A stretch of 27,523 bases of DNA from JANQLU01 sp964434955 (GCA_964434955.1 CAYSXI010000054.1:1-27523), one strand, 5' to 3'. Shown: positions 1 through 9,200, counted from the first letter of the stretch. Notes: generated by a model not told the origin, from the sequence alone. Numbers and translations are program-made.

Positions 1-1299
1 AGCCGGTTCCGGAATTGCCGACGTATTCAATTCCAATTCGTAAAGCTGGACATTGCCAGCACTTCCCTGAACGCGAATGTAGTAGTCGCCTGCATCCAGT
101 TCGAGGCCCGAAAGTGTTTCCGACAACCCCGCTCCCGTTGCGTCAACCGAACCGATGAGCGTTCCGCTCGAGTCGAAAATGGCCAGGCTCAAATCGCTTA
201 CGGCCGTTGAGTTGAATGGAGTTCCACCACCACCGCCACCTTGTGCCGTCTGCTGGTAAGCTCCACCGCCTGGTGTCAAAACGACGTCGAGCACCGAATT
301 GAAATCAAGCGTGAACTCGTAGAAGTCCGTATCGGTGTTGTCCGTGATGCTGACAAAGTCAATGTCGTTGACGCCGACTTCGCGAACGGTGTTACCCGCG
401 TCAGGGCGAGCGTCTTCACCAATCAAAATTTCGTCGTCGATTCCCAAGGTTCCGATGTTGGTTGCGTTGCCGAGGGTGTCGTTCCCGGCGCCACCATTGC
501 TCTTCTCATTGAAGTCGCCATAGGCCCGGTGCAATCCACGAATCTCATCAATTTGCAATCCGTCAAAACTGGTGTTGATGAATGGCTCCATCAGGAACGA
601 GTCGCTCTGTGACTCAACGTGTCCGTAACCAAGTCCATGACCGTGTTCGTGCATCAGGACATTTCGAAGGAATCGAAAGTTGTTCGCGGCCTGAGCGTAG
701 TTGGCGATGTCCGCGGTGTCGATGACCATGTCGCCACCGTTGGGGAAGTAGTTGTAAGCAAGAACTCCACCCGCACCACCAAGGTTCGTTCCAGAAATTC
801 GGACGTCAGCGCGCGTTCCCAAAACACCTTGCGTGCCGTTGCCGGCAACCGTGGATCCATCATCGTTGGCTTCGTAAACATAAGAGACGCCACCAAGTTG
901 GCTAAAGCGATCGAATGATTGCTCATAAAGCGTGAACCAAACACGCTGCGTGTAGTCGGTACTCAGGCGATCGGCAGCGCTGACGCTGAAAATGTCGTCC
1001 ATCATATCGACGAGATTAGATGTTCCCGCTTCGCCGCTGATCGAAGTTCCATCATCAACAATCCGCCAAGTGATCGTCGTCGGATCACCGAGCCCCAATC
1101 CACCGCCGTTGGTTGCCGTCGACGTCCAACGTTGGCTTAGGTTGTAACCGTTGATCGATCCACCGCCGAATCTTTTTGGATTCGCACAAACACCACAGTT
1201 GCAACCACCGTCAGTGTTTTGAGGTGCGGCAGACACTTGACTCGAGAGAAACATCAAGCTGCAGGACAAAACGAGTACGTTGAAAAAACGATTCAACAT
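1..1299 (-). CDS. Secreted matrixin-type zinc metalloprotease (M10-like), C-terminus cut by window edge
   Basis: Reading the complement from 1299 gives 433 codons with no stop before the edge. Residues 1-24 are a signal peptide (MLNRFFNVLVLSCSLMFLSS, then VSA-A). A Cys cluster CNCGVC follows at 33-38. The zinc motif HEHGHGLGYGH is at 217-227 (HExxHxxGxxH: ligands His217, His221, His227, catalytic Glu218), with a FLMEP Met-turn about 12 residues later, as in matrixins/metzincins. Residues ~300-425 resemble a bacterial pre-peptidase (PPC) beta domain with a Gly-rich loop. The last residues seen, IPEPA, look like the start of a PEP-CTERM sorting tail, so little is probably missing. The role is likely extracellular proteolysis. 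ATG 1299 was chosen because a G-run lies just before it; an in-frame ATG at 1311 would make that G-run coding. Family assignment is firm; substrate is unknown. Confidence 0.88.
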   Translation of the reverse strand, partial: MLNRFFNVLVLSCSLMFLSSQVSAAPQNTDGGCNCGVCANPKRFGGGSINGYNLSQRWTSTATNGGGLGLGDPTTITWRIVDDGTSISGEAGTSNLVDMMDDIFSVSAADRLSTDYTQRVWFTLYEQSFDRFSQLGGVSYVYEANDDGSTVAGNGTQGVLGTRADVRISGTNLGGAGGVLAYNYFPNGGDMVIDTADIANYAQAANNFRFLRNVLMHEHGHGLGYGHVESQSDSFLMEPFINTSFDGLQIDEIRGLHRAYGDFNEKSNGGAGNDTLGNATNIGTLGIDDEILIGEDARPDAGNTVREVGVNDIDFVSITDNTDTDFYEFTLDFNSVLDVVLTPGGGAYQQTAQGGGGGGTPFNSTAVSDLSLAIFDSSGTLIGSVDATGAGLSETLSGLELDAGDYYIRVQGSAGNVQLYELELNTSAIPEPA

Positions 1300-1568
1300 A
1301 GAACCCCCCATAAAAGAATTTTGATAAGCGTTCGAGCGATTCCATTCGCGACACGGGTCCCCACCCGTGAAAATGCAGAACGCAACTTGCGTGTTCCCAA
1401 ATACTCGCAAGTTCAGGTTAGGCCGGTTATGCTAATCTGCACACATGCGCATGCAAGTAGTTTGCCGCCCATTCGAATCAAAAATGACTCGATTTGTCGA
1501 TTCGAGTACTAGCAATTTTCGAAGTGGTTGATTTCGCAATAGTATCATTTTGCTACAGGAATCTGGAG

Positions 1569-2219
1569 ATGGACGCTTGGCTAAAAAAGGTTGGGATGGC
1601 GACGGCAATCACCGTTTCGCTCGTGAATTTCAGCTATTCACAAGCAAAAAAAGTGGACCAGAGCGTCGAACCTCCGGTCCAATTCACTCTCAAAGTCGAT
1701 GGGAAAACGTTCACCGGTGAGATTGGCAAAACGTTCAAGTTGAATGGCGAGTTCAAGGATTCGTCGGCCAAAATCTCAACTTCCAACTTTCGTAATTTCA
1801 ATTACGAAGGAGTGAGTTTTCATTACCCGGTTAAACACCACTGGGAAGCCGATTTGACCGATCCTCAAAGCAAAGCATGGGCGATGATCGGAACCGAATC
1901 GTCGATCAGTCTTTTTGTGATCAGCGAAGAATATTCGGCGGAAGATTACGCGAAGGAATTGATCGAGGATTTCGATACCGAGACCTATGACGAGAAAGAA
2001 CTCAAGCTGAAGCTTGGAGAGCAAGAGTTTGAAGTCTTGCGTTTGATCTTTGAAGCGGATGAGTATGAGTATGTTTACGACATCGTTTCGCTTCCTCAGC
2101 AAAATGGCAACAGTCGATTGCTTCTCCTGGAAGATGTCGCGCCCGATCGGAATCCCGATTCGGAAGAAGCGAAAGCGGTGATGAGTCTTTTGAAAAAGAG
2201 TTTTAAAGTCGAAAAGTGA
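1569..2219 (+). CDS. Secreted hypothetical protein, 216 aa
   Basis: The ATG at 1569 has AGGA eight bases upstream and begins a signal peptide (basic MDAWLKK, hydrophobic to about residue 24, ending SYSQA). The frame stays open upstream to a possible start at 1494, but that would bury the signal peptide. The mature part is acidic and soluble: residues 35-60 look like a small beta segment (FTLKVDGKTFTGEIGKTF), then a region beginning VSFHYPVKHHWEAD and a long Asp/Glu-rich stretch (EEYSAEDYAKELIEDFDTETYDEKE). The pattern resembles envelope proteins that fold as a single alpha/beta domain, but I do not recognise the family. It is divergent from the matrixin gene across 269 bp and has no partner downstream, where only repeats follow. 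Likely a periplasmic or exported single-gene unit. Confidence 0.75.
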   Translation: MDAWLKKVGMATAITVSLVNFSYSQAKKVDQSVEPPVQFTLKVDGKTFTGEIGKTFKLNGEFKDSSAKISTSNFRNFNYEGVSFHYPVKHHWEADLTDPQSKAWAMIGTESSISLFVISEEYSAEDYAKELIEDFDTETYDEKELKLKLGEQEFEVLRLIFEADEYEYVYDIVSLPQQNGNSRLLLLEDVAPDRNPDSEEAKAVMSLLKKSFKVEK

Positions 2220-2256
2220 GAGGCGCTCCCGAGTAAACCGCAGAAGTCCGTCAGGA

Positions 2257-2483
2257 ATTAGCGCGGCGTTAGGTTTAGGTGAGAGAGGTTTCGCTTGGCG
2301 ATTTTGGGCCGTCATTTTGGTGGCGGCGAGTTGTGGCCAAAGTTGGATCCGGAGTGGTTCCTGGGTTCGTGAAACCACTCGCTTGCGCTTCGTGCTTGTA
2401 TTGAATCTGCGGTTCCTTTGCCTCGCTGTCGGCAAGCAAAGACCCGCAAGCAGAAACCCGCAAGCAGAAACCGTTGTGAAAAG
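2257..2483. repeat. Dispersed-type repeat, first copy of a tandem duplication
   Basis: Positions 2257-2440 are identical to 2484-2667 (184 bp, offset 227). The unit holds two potential hairpins: AGTGGTT/AACCACT (2353-2379) and an imperfect one with arms TGCGG+CTTTGC and GCAAAG+CCGCA (2408-2448). It ends in short GCAAGCAGAAACC iterations (two here). All six frames give small, unconvincing ORFs, so I treat it as non-coding and REP- or MITE-like. I recall similar translated fragments among spurious small proteins of planctomycete genomes, but that is memory, not a search. Confidence 0.85.
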
Positions 2484-2695
2484 ATTAGCGCGGCGTTAGG
2501 TTTAGGTGAGAGAGGTTTCGCTTGGCGATTTTGGGCCGTCATTTTGGTGGCGGCGAGTTGTGGCCAAAGTTGGATCCGGAGTGGTTCCTGGGTTCGTGAA
2601 ACCACTCGCTTGCGCTTCGTGCTTGTATTGAATCTGCGGTTCCTTTGCCTCGCTGTCGGCAAGCAAAACCGCAAGCAGGAAACCGCAGTGAAAAG
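2484..2695. repeat. Dispersed-type repeat, second copy
   Basis: The first 184 bp match the copy at 2257. The tail differs by having one rather than two GCAAGCAGAAACC-like iterations, and ends GTGAAAAG like the first copy. The perfect core identity between two adjacent copies indicates a recent duplication. Confidence 0.85.
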
Positions 2696-2776
2696 AGACG
2701 CCGGATAGAGGCTCCTCAAAAGTGACCAGTGTATAAAGGCGGCGGTATGCAAAGGTTGCCGCAGTTAGAAGCCTCT

Positions 2777-2908
2777 AGCAATCAGAGAGCCGCGGTCAGA
2801 AGACATTAGCAATCAAAGAGCCATAATCAGGTAGCCTTGATCAGAAGGCTGCATCAGCGGGCCGTCGAAATCGGAAGCCCGCAATCGGAAGCCCGCAATC
2901 GGAAATCA
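2777..2908. repeat. Degenerate ~14-bp tandem array downstream of recA
   Basis: A run of about nine imperfect units of roughly 14 bp, with a core like ATCRGAAGCC. The last units are nearly identical (CAATCGGAAGCCCG), while the far units are degraded (AATCAGAGAGCC, GGTCAGAAGACA). No convincing gene covers 2700-2957; the remainder of that stretch shows nothing I can identify. Confidence 0.7.
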
Positions 2909-2914
2909 TGGAAA

Positions 2915-2939
2915 CCAGACCGACACCGCATCGGTCTGG
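2915..2939 (-). terminator. Hairpin downstream of recA
   Basis: A perfect 9-bp stem (CCAGACCGA/TCGGTCTGG) with a 7-nt loop lies 18 nt past the recA stop. On the minus strand it is followed only by TTTC and then ATTTCC, so the T-tract is weak. Probable transcription terminator or 3'-end stabiliser. Confidence 0.6.
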
Positions 2940-2957
2940 CTTCGAATTTGGCCGCGA

Positions 2958-4151
<1,194 letters not shown>

Positions 4152-4349
4152 CGTGATTCCTTCATTCTGGGGCGTTGAATTGTTGGTTTTTGCGGCGCGT
4201 GTGTCGTTCACTTGACCGTTGGCCGGCTGAGCCGTTGCCTTCGCTTTTACGTCTTGAACGTTTGATTCTGGAGCTTTTGCTGCTTGAGATTTTGCTGCTT
4301 GAGATTTCGCTACTGGAGCATTTATTTCTTTGGTTTGAGCTGCTGACAT
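4152..4349 (-). other. In-frame open extension upstream of recA (alternative start at 4349)
   Basis: From ATG 4349 the frame is open straight into recA and would add 66 residues of Ala/Lys/Gln/Ser-rich sequence, including a perfect 15-bp duplication (SQAAK twice). Composition resembles the linker already present at the N-terminus, so it may be translated. It could equally be a non-coding leader that has expanded by tandem duplication. The better ribosome-binding site belongs to 4151. Confidence 0.45.
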
Positions 4350-4530
4350 TTGATTGATGCCTTTTGTTTGGTGCCTGTAACTTATGGCGTCCGTTGGACC
4401 GAAACAAGCAGCAACCAAATAACCCGCTTGGCCGCCAATCGTTTCTTACTTGCTTCCTTACAAATATTCGCGACCTCCGTGACACGTCCGGTCAAAGTAT
4501 CCAATAAATCTGGAAATCAACCAAAATACG

Positions 4531-4545
4531 TTCCCCAAAGGGGAA
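4531..4545 (-). other. Short hairpin in the recA leader
   Basis: TTCCCCAAAGGGGAA is an inverted repeat with a 6-bp stem and 3-nt loop. It lies close to the predicted 5' end of a recA transcript starting near 4557. It may stabilise the mRNA; there is no T-tract to make it a terminator. Confidence 0.4.
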
Positions 4546-4564
4546 TCGGCCTCGAGCAATGGGG

Positions 4565-4593
4565 AGCATAACAGATTTTTTGAGATACTGCAA
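4565..4593 (-). promoter_or_regulatory. Candidate recA promoter
   Basis: On the minus strand TTGCAG (complement of 4588-4593) and TATGCT (complement of 4565-4570) are separated by exactly 17 bp. The -35 is weak (3/6) and the -10 fair (4/6). It overlaps the LexA-like box, as expected for an SOS-repressed promoter. The implied leader is about 200 nt to ATG 4349 or 400 nt to ATG 4151, which is long. Confidence 0.5.
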
Positions 4594-4605
4594 ATTTGTA
4601 CAGTA
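4586..4605. promoter_or_regulatory. LexA/SOS-box-like operator
   Basis: TACTG and CAGTA arms are separated by 10 bp. Read toward recA the site is TACTGTACAAATTTGCAGTA, matching 16 of 20 positions of the enterobacterial consensus TACTGTATATATATACAGTA, including both CTG/CAG cores. It overlaps the candidate recA -35. Between 4606 and 5027 I see no convincing gene; that stretch must hold the promoter of the PEP-CTERM gene, but none is clear. Confidence 0.6.
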
Positions 4606-5027
4606 TCAAGTGAAAGCACTGATTTTCAAAGGAAGAAAAGTCCCGGTATGGTTTCCCAAGGAATCGCCACCCGGAAAAGTGATTGAATCTTGAGCCGGCC
4701 CCTTGAATTCCTGAACCAATGGCAATTCCGGTCGCGACGGAAACTCAATGCTCCGTGAAAATGAATCGTCAGGCCGAATTGGGATGATCGTTTTGCAAGA
4801 TCTGGCTTGCATCAATTTGGCGAACGACTGGTTCAAGCCAGCGACCGTTTTTTGCAGGCGGGCCACAAATGACTCAGGTCAGTCGCCAACGAATCCGAAC
4901 AGCCCATCAATACGCCAACAAACGCGTCAAAATCTTCGTCCGAATTGGCGCGAAATCGGATTTCGAGGGATGGGCAACTCGCGTGAGTCGCTGATTCAAC
5001 CCGAAATTTTATTCGAAAGGGAGCTCG

Positions 5028-5609
5028 ATGGGCCGCTCGACTATTATCGCCATGTTTGCATTTTCCGTAATCTGTTGCTGTTTCTCAAAAGCGTCTAACG
5101 CGGATCTTTTTTACAACATTGTTCCCCAACTGCTCGAGCACGAAACGGATTACACGGATGAGCATATCTACGGCGGCGAAATTCGAATGGTCGACGGTGC
5201 CGATCTCGACGGCATTCTTCAGAAAAGCGAGCTGCTTGAGGTTACGGTGTACAATTCTCTGGCAGGTACCGTTCACGCGTATGACGAATATGACTTCAGC
5301 ATGGTCAATGCAACGTTCGTCGGGAACGAACTGAGAGGTCAGTTGCGAGTCCAGCACACCGATTCTGGCGAAGCATTTACTTCCTGGGATGATTCCGGTT
5401 TCGTCGTCATCTCAAGCGATGTTCCCGGGGCCAACAATAAAGAATACGCCAAGCGAGTATTTGAATCGCCGAAAACAATTGCGGTTCGAGCGGTCCCGGA
5501 ACCAAGTGGCATGCTTGCGATTGCCGGATTGCTGGGTTTGGTTTTGGCGAAGCGACGTCGACGGCTGGTGACACGGAGGCAGGATTCACTCGAAGGCCGT
5601 GTTCGATGA
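5028..5609 (+). CDS. PEP-CTERM sorted extracellular protein, 193 aa, function unknown
   Basis: ATG 5028 has AGGGAG five bases upstream. The signal peptide covers about residues 1-25 (GRSTIIAMFAFSVICCCFSKASNA). The middle is a beta-rich acidic domain (~26-145) with no recognised motif. The C-terminus has the full sorting signal: VPEPSG, then a hydrophobic helix (MLAIAGLLGLVLA), then KRRRRLV. Such tails are recognised by exosortase, which cleaves near the PEP and releases the protein to the surface or matrix; no exosortase gene is in view. After KRRRR there are about 15 more residues, longer than usual, and a short tandem array follows the stop by roughly 15 nt. The gene stands alone, divergent from recA. 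Confidence 0.85.
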   Translation: MGRSTIIAMFAFSVICCCFSKASNADLFYNIVPQLLEHETDYTDEHIYGGEIRMVDGADLDGILQKSELLEVTVYNSLAGTVHAYDEYDFSMVNATFVGNELRGQLRVQHTDSGEAFTSWDDSGFVVISSDVPGANNKEYAKRVFESPKTIAVRAVPEPSGMLAIAGLLGLVLAKRRRRLVTRRQDSLEGRVR

Positions 5610-5624
5610 AGACTTTGAATCGCA

Positions 5625-5700
5625 GGTTGCCAATCACTGCCTTGCCAATCCCCGCCTTGCCAGTCCCCGCCTTGCCAGTCCCCGCTTGCTAGTCCCTGCA
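5625..5700. repeat. 15-bp degenerate tandem array
   Basis: About five units with core CGCCTTGCCAGTCCC: GGTTGCCAATCA, TGCCTTGCCAATCCC, two near-identical CGCCTTGCCAGTCCC units, and CGCTTGCTAGTCCC. It starts about 15 nt after the stop of the PEP-CTERM gene and shows no coding potential. Confidence 0.8.
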
Positions 5701-5730
5701 ATTCAATAGCCACCGCGAGTGGGCAGCCCG

Positions 5731-5817
5731 GACCAAGTGCCTTGACCCGCTAAGTGCCTGGGCTGACTAAGTGCCTCGGCCGACTAAGTGCCTGGGCCGA
5801 CTAAGCGCCTGGGCCTA
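5731..5817. repeat. 17-bp tandem array overlapping the 3' end of thpR
   Basis: Five units of 17 bp (plus-strand core ACTAAGTGCCTGGGCCG), differing at 1-4 positions. On the minus strand the first unit encodes the last codons and the TAG stop of thpR (GPGA-stop), and the remaining units continue downstream, so the array is seeded at the gene's 3' end. Confidence 0.85.
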
Positions 5818-6379
5818 ACTTTGATCGAGAAACGGCCGTATAGCTGGGTCCTGATCGATCGAGAAAACTTGAGTAAACAACGACTTCGTCAACGAAAGTG
5901 ACACCGCAATCAAAGTTGGCATGCTTTTCCAGTGACTGTTGCATGCTCGGGTCGAACCGCCCTGCCCTTTTGATTCTTCCAAGCGTCAGGTGCGGTTGGT
6001 ACTTCCGGTTCTCGCCAGGAAAGCCCATGTCTTCCATGGTTTCCGATACGGCTGCCTGAAGTTCACAAATCTGTTCCCGTCCACGTTCGACGCCGGCCCA
6101 AATCGTGCGGGGCCGATCGACGGCCGGAAAAGCGCCGGCACCCTCGACGCTCATTTCGAAACCGGAAAAACCCTCGGCAACTCGTTTGATCCTTCGACAA
6201 ACGTCCGTGATCTCGGTCTCGAGAATTTCACCCAGAAAATGGAGCGTAAGGTGATAGTTCAAGGGTTCCGTCCAGCGGTATCCGTCCCCATTTCCCCCCA
6301 GCCGATCTGCCAAGCGCTGAGCTTGGCTTCTTTGCTCTTCTGAAATGTCGACCGCGATAAAAATTCGAATGTTTGCCAT
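5801..6379 (-). CDS. thpR: RNA 2',3'-cyclic phosphodiesterase (2H / LigT family)
   Basis: The protein belongs to the 2H phosphoesterases, which hydrolyse 2',3'-cyclic phosphate RNA ends and can ligate 2'-5' tRNA halves in vitro. Both HxTx motifs are present: HLTLHFLG with His43 and HLTLGRIK with His130. Length (192 aa) is normal and the N-terminus RIFIAVDIS is typical. It is cytoplasmic and has no signal peptide. The last residues (LGPGA) are encoded by the first unit of a 17-bp tandem array and are unlikely to be functional. ATG 6379 has no clear Shine-Dalgarno. The gene is divergent from the PfkB kinase across about 165 bp, where I see only a possible 6-bp hairpin (TTTCGC/GCGAAA). Confidence 0.92.
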   Translation of the reverse strand: MANIRIFIAVDISEEQRSQAQRLADRLGGNGDGYRWTEPLNYHLTLHFLGEILETEITDVCRRIKRVAEGFSGFEMSVEGAGAFPAVDRPRTIWAGVERGREQICELQAAVSETMEDMGFPGENRKYQPHLTLGRIKRAGRFDPSMQQSLEKHANFDCGVTFVDEVVVYSSFLDRSGPSYTAVSRSKLGPGA

Positions 6380-6545
6380 GGGATTTCCATTGAACGCGAG
6401 AGATTCGAACGCAACGTACTACCCACTTGCGGTCTCATCCCGACGACGATTACTTTGTTCCTTTTGAATAGCCCGAGTTGCCGTTTCGCGAACTGGCGAA
6501 AACGCAAGAAAAACTGGGGATTAACCGCCAAGAACGAGCGTTACT

Positions 6546-7556
6546 ATGAAAAACGTAATGGACCGCCCATTCGATGTCTACGGAGTCGGAAATGCTTTGG
6601 TCGACATTTTGACTTTTGTTGACGAAGATTTTCTCATGCAATTTGACCTTCCCAAAGGCTCAATGACGTTGATGGATTCCGAGCGTCAGGCAGAAGTACT
6701 GCAAAACCTCGAGGGCAGAGATATCCGGCTTGCGTCGGGCGGATCTGCGGCGAACACCATGATCGGTTTGGCCCAAAGTGGTGGAACGGGATTCTACTGC
6801 GGTAAAGTTACCCACGATCCCAATGGCGAATTCTATAGTCGGGACATGAACGAATCAGGGATCCGGTTTGAAGTGGAGCCAGCACCCGAGGCCAGTGACC
6901 CCACGGGCAGTTGCGTGGTGCTAACCACGTCCGACGCGGAGCGTACCATGTGCACGCATCTTGGCGTCTCCACGACCTTGCATGCGGATGACATCGATCC
7001 GGCGCACATTGCCGAATCGAAATTCAGCTACATCGAAGGTTATCTCTGGGATGCGGATGGGCCGCGCGCCGCGTGTCGCCGCGCGATGGAACTTTCGAAG
7101 GCCGCCGACACCCGAGTTGCCTTCACGGTTTCCGATGCCTTCCTGATTGATCGCTTCAAATCCGAGTTTGAATCGATGATTCCGGAATTTTGCGATGTGC
7201 TGTTCTGCAATGCGGACGAAGCTCGAATGCTTTGCGATACCGAATCGCTGGACGAATGTGCAGGTAAACTGGGCGGGCTCGCTCCGCTGGTCTTCATGAC
7301 TAACAGTGCCGATGGGTGCTTTGTGATTGAAGGCGGGCAATCGACACACGTGGAGGGATTCGAAGTCGACGCTGTCGATGCGGTGGGTGCCGGCGACGCG
7401 TTTGCCGGAGGTGTCCTTTATGGATTGACCCACAACATGACGCCATCCGATTCGGCTCGCTGGGGAAATTTCCTTGCTTCGCGAGTTGTGGCCATTGTTG
7501 GGCCGCGTTTGAGCGACCCCATTCAACACGAGTTGCCGAACGTTGTTTCGGTCTAG
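6546..7556 (+). CDS. PfkB-family carbohydrate/nucleoside kinase, adenosine-kinase-like
   Basis: A cytoplasmic ribokinase-superfamily kinase of 336 aa that would transfer ATP phosphate to a sugar or nucleoside hydroxyl. Visible motifs are the N-terminal GVGNALVDIL (13-22), the substrate-site GGSAANTMIGLA (65-76), CNADEARML, and the PfkB signature DAVGAGDAFAGG at 278-289 with the catalytic base Asp284. The arrangement and the opening VYGVGNALVDI resemble the adenosine-kinase-like branch rather than fructokinases, but substrate cannot be read from sequence. ATG 6546 has no obvious Shine-Dalgarno; an in-frame ATG at 6558 is an alternative that loses only four residues. It is monocistronic by spacing; downstream lies a TATAAT-like tandem array. 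Confidence 0.88.
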   Translation: MKNVMDRPFDVYGVGNALVDILTFVDEDFLMQFDLPKGSMTLMDSERQAEVLQNLEGRDIRLASGGSAANTMIGLAQSGGTGFYCGKVTHDPNGEFYSRDMNESGIRFEVEPAPEASDPTGSCVVLTTSDAERTMCTHLGVSTTLHADDIDPAHIAESKFSYIEGYLWDADGPRAACRRAMELSKAADTRVAFTVSDAFLIDRFKSEFESMIPEFCDVLFCNADEARMLCDTESLDECAGKLGGLAPLVFMTNSADGCFVIEGGQSTHVEGFEVDAVDAVGAGDAFAGGVLYGLTHNMTPSDSARWGNFLASRVVAIVGPRLSDPIQHELPNVVSV

Positions 7557-7599
7557 CCACGGCATGCCGCTCATTCGTTAAGTTCGAGGCACTCCTTCG

Positions 7600-7650
7600 G
7601 GTATAATTGGCAGGTATAACTGGCGAGTATAATCGGCGGGTATACTTGGT
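7600..7650 (+). repeat. 13-bp tandem array of TATAAT-like elements
   Basis: Four units at exact 13-bp steps each contain a -10-like hexamer: TATAAT 7602, TATAAC 7615, TATAAT 7628 and TATACT 7641, joined by TGGCRGG-type spacers. No good -35 is seen. It lies in the 177-bp gap ahead of the cytochrome gene, so it may be an array-born promoter or a coincidence of repeat sequence. Confidence 0.75.
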
Positions 7651-7733
7651 TGGTGAATCGTCCAGGGTGAATCCTTCGGGGTGAAGATCCTCGGACCCGA
7701 CCCAGGACTCGATGGTGTCGAGACGGACTTGAG

Positions 7734-9188
7734 ATGAAGCTAGGCTGCCTGATCGTTAGTGGAAGCATGGTCATTGCATGGTTCATGCATGTGGCTTCCG
7801 TTGCGCCACCCGCCGCAACGTCTCAACTCAGTTCTAGCGAGCTAGTTTCGCAATCAAGAGCAGCAAAAGCACCGGGAGAATCGAGTGAATCGGTATCACC
7901 CGCGGTCAACGACGAGGTCGCCGAAGGTCGGGATCTGATTCTTAATTTTCGATTTCTTCCGAAGGACTTTCATCAATCGACTTTTGACGAGCTTTGGAAG
8001 GACTGGCCCGAACCGTTAAGAAGCAAAGCCGCCGAGACGGACAAAAAGACTCGGCGGCAAATGGCTTTCTCACGCTACGGATTTACTTCGCGGAAAGATG
8101 ATCCGGCGAAACCCTTGCAGTACGTTGTCGACAAGGACGGCTGGTGGGCCATGAACTGTTTCGCCTGCCACGGAGGCAAGGTAGGCGGCCAGGCATTTGA
8201 GGGGCTTCCGAATTCCCATATTGCACTCCAAACACTTTATGAGGACGTGCGGAAAACGAAAACACGTTTGAAGAAGCCATTGGGAGAAATGGAGCTTGGC
8301 TCGGTTGTGGTACCCATGGGTGGAAGCAACGGAACCAGCAACGCCGTCATTTTTGGAATTGTCTTGATGGCATTCCGGGATAAGGACTTAAACGTCAAGA
8401 CCATGACACCGCGCCCTTTCCTCAAGCATCATGATATGGATGCGCCGGCCTGGTGGAACGTCAAAAGGCGGGAGCGACTTTACATCGATGGTTTTGTCAA
8501 AAAGAGTCACCGGGCGCTGATTCCCTTTGTGATGGATCGGCGAAACGATGGCCCCACGATGCGCGGTTGGGAAGACAAGTTCAAGAAAGTCTACAAATAC
8601 ATTTTGTCTTTGGACGCGCCCAAGTATCCGAACGCGATTGACCAAGCATTGGCAAAAACCGGCCAGGGAATTTTCAACGAAAACTGTTCGTCCTGCCACG
8701 GAACCTATGGTGAAGATGCGTCTTACCCTTCGCGAATCGTCGACATCAAAAAGGTTAAAACGGACCCGATCCGTTTGCAGGCGTTGACGGAATACGATCG
8801 CAAGATCTACCGCGACAGTTGGTTCGCTCGCTATGGAAAAGACGAGACGACCGTCAGCCCCAAGGGTTATCAGGCACCTCCGCTGGATGGCATTTGGGCA
8901 ACAGCCCCCTATTTTCACAATGGCAGTGTGCCCACCCTGTTTGGAGTTTTGAACCCGGAACAACGCCCCGTGGTTTGGAAGCGTGATGAAAATGGGTACG
9001 ACAAGGAGCACGTCGGGATCAAGTTTACTAAGATGGACAAGGTTCCTGGCGAAATTCGACGTGCGGATGAAAGGCGGGCTTACTTTGATTCCCGAAAGCG
9101 GGGAAAGAGTAATGCCGGACATCCCTTTGCCGATTCGCTTGGCGACACAGAAAAAAAAGCGTTGCTCGAATACCTGAAAACCCTTTGA
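7734..9188 (+). CDS. Di-haem c-type cytochrome, RoxA-like / cytochrome c peroxidase superfamily
   Basis: 484 aa, exported: a signal or anchor segment spans about residues 4-25. There are two haem c sites, CFACH at 142-146 and CSSCH at 318-322. The second domain carries the hallmark YQAPPLDGIWATAPYFHNGSVPTLFGVL, shared by the RoxA-like and cytochrome c peroxidase-like group, where the region lies near the active haem. RoxA itself is longer, so rubber oxygenase activity should not be assumed. The likely place is the periplasm, with a role in electron transfer or an oxygenase/peroxidase reaction. It is followed after 12 bp by a secreted serine hydrolase, suggesting co-transcription. An A8 run at 9151-9158 near the 3' end could be slippage-prone. 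Start chosen at ATG 7734; no clear Shine-Dalgarno. Confidence 0.85.
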   Translation: MKLGCLIVSGSMVIAWFMHVASVAPPAATSQLSSSELVSQSRAAKAPGESSESVSPAVNDEVAEGRDLILNFRFLPKDFHQSTFDELWKDWPEPLRSKAAETDKKTRRQMAFSRYGFTSRKDDPAKPLQYVVDKDGWWAMNCFACHGGKVGGQAFEGLPNSHIALQTLYEDVRKTKTRLKKPLGEMELGSVVVPMGGSNGTSNAVIFGIVLMAFRDKDLNVKTMTPRPFLKHHDMDAPAWWNVKRRERLYIDGFVKKSHRALIPFVMDRRNDGPTMRGWEDKFKKVYKYILSLDAPKYPNAIDQALAKTGQGIFNENCSSCHGTYGEDASYPSRIVDIKKVKTDPIRLQALTEYDRKIYRDSWFARYGKDETTVSPKGYQAPPLDGIWATAPYFHNGSVPTLFGVLNPEQRPVVWKRDENGYDKEHVGIKFTKMDKVPGEIRRADERRAYFDSRKRGKSNAGHPFADSLGDTEKKALLEYLKTL

Positions 9189-9200
9189 CATCGGGTTGCC

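Noticed and set aside
241..1140. Plus-strand ORFs opposite the matrixin gene
   Set aside because: They are antisense shadows; the minus frame has a signal peptide, a zinc motif and an open frame over 433 codons.
2312..2752. Long minus-strand ORFs across the duplicated block
   Set aside because: They repeat themselves because the DNA is duplicated, exist in several frames at once, and have no ribosome-binding site. They are treated as translated non-coding repeat.
2777..2908. Possible CRISPR array
   Set aside because: Units are 14 bp, degenerate and contiguous, with no spacers; no cas gene is nearby.
4606..5098. ORFs upstream of the PEP-CTERM gene (86 aa minus, 116 aa plus)
   Set aside because: No motif, signal or ribosome-binding site, and the plus-strand one overlaps the real gene's start in another frame.
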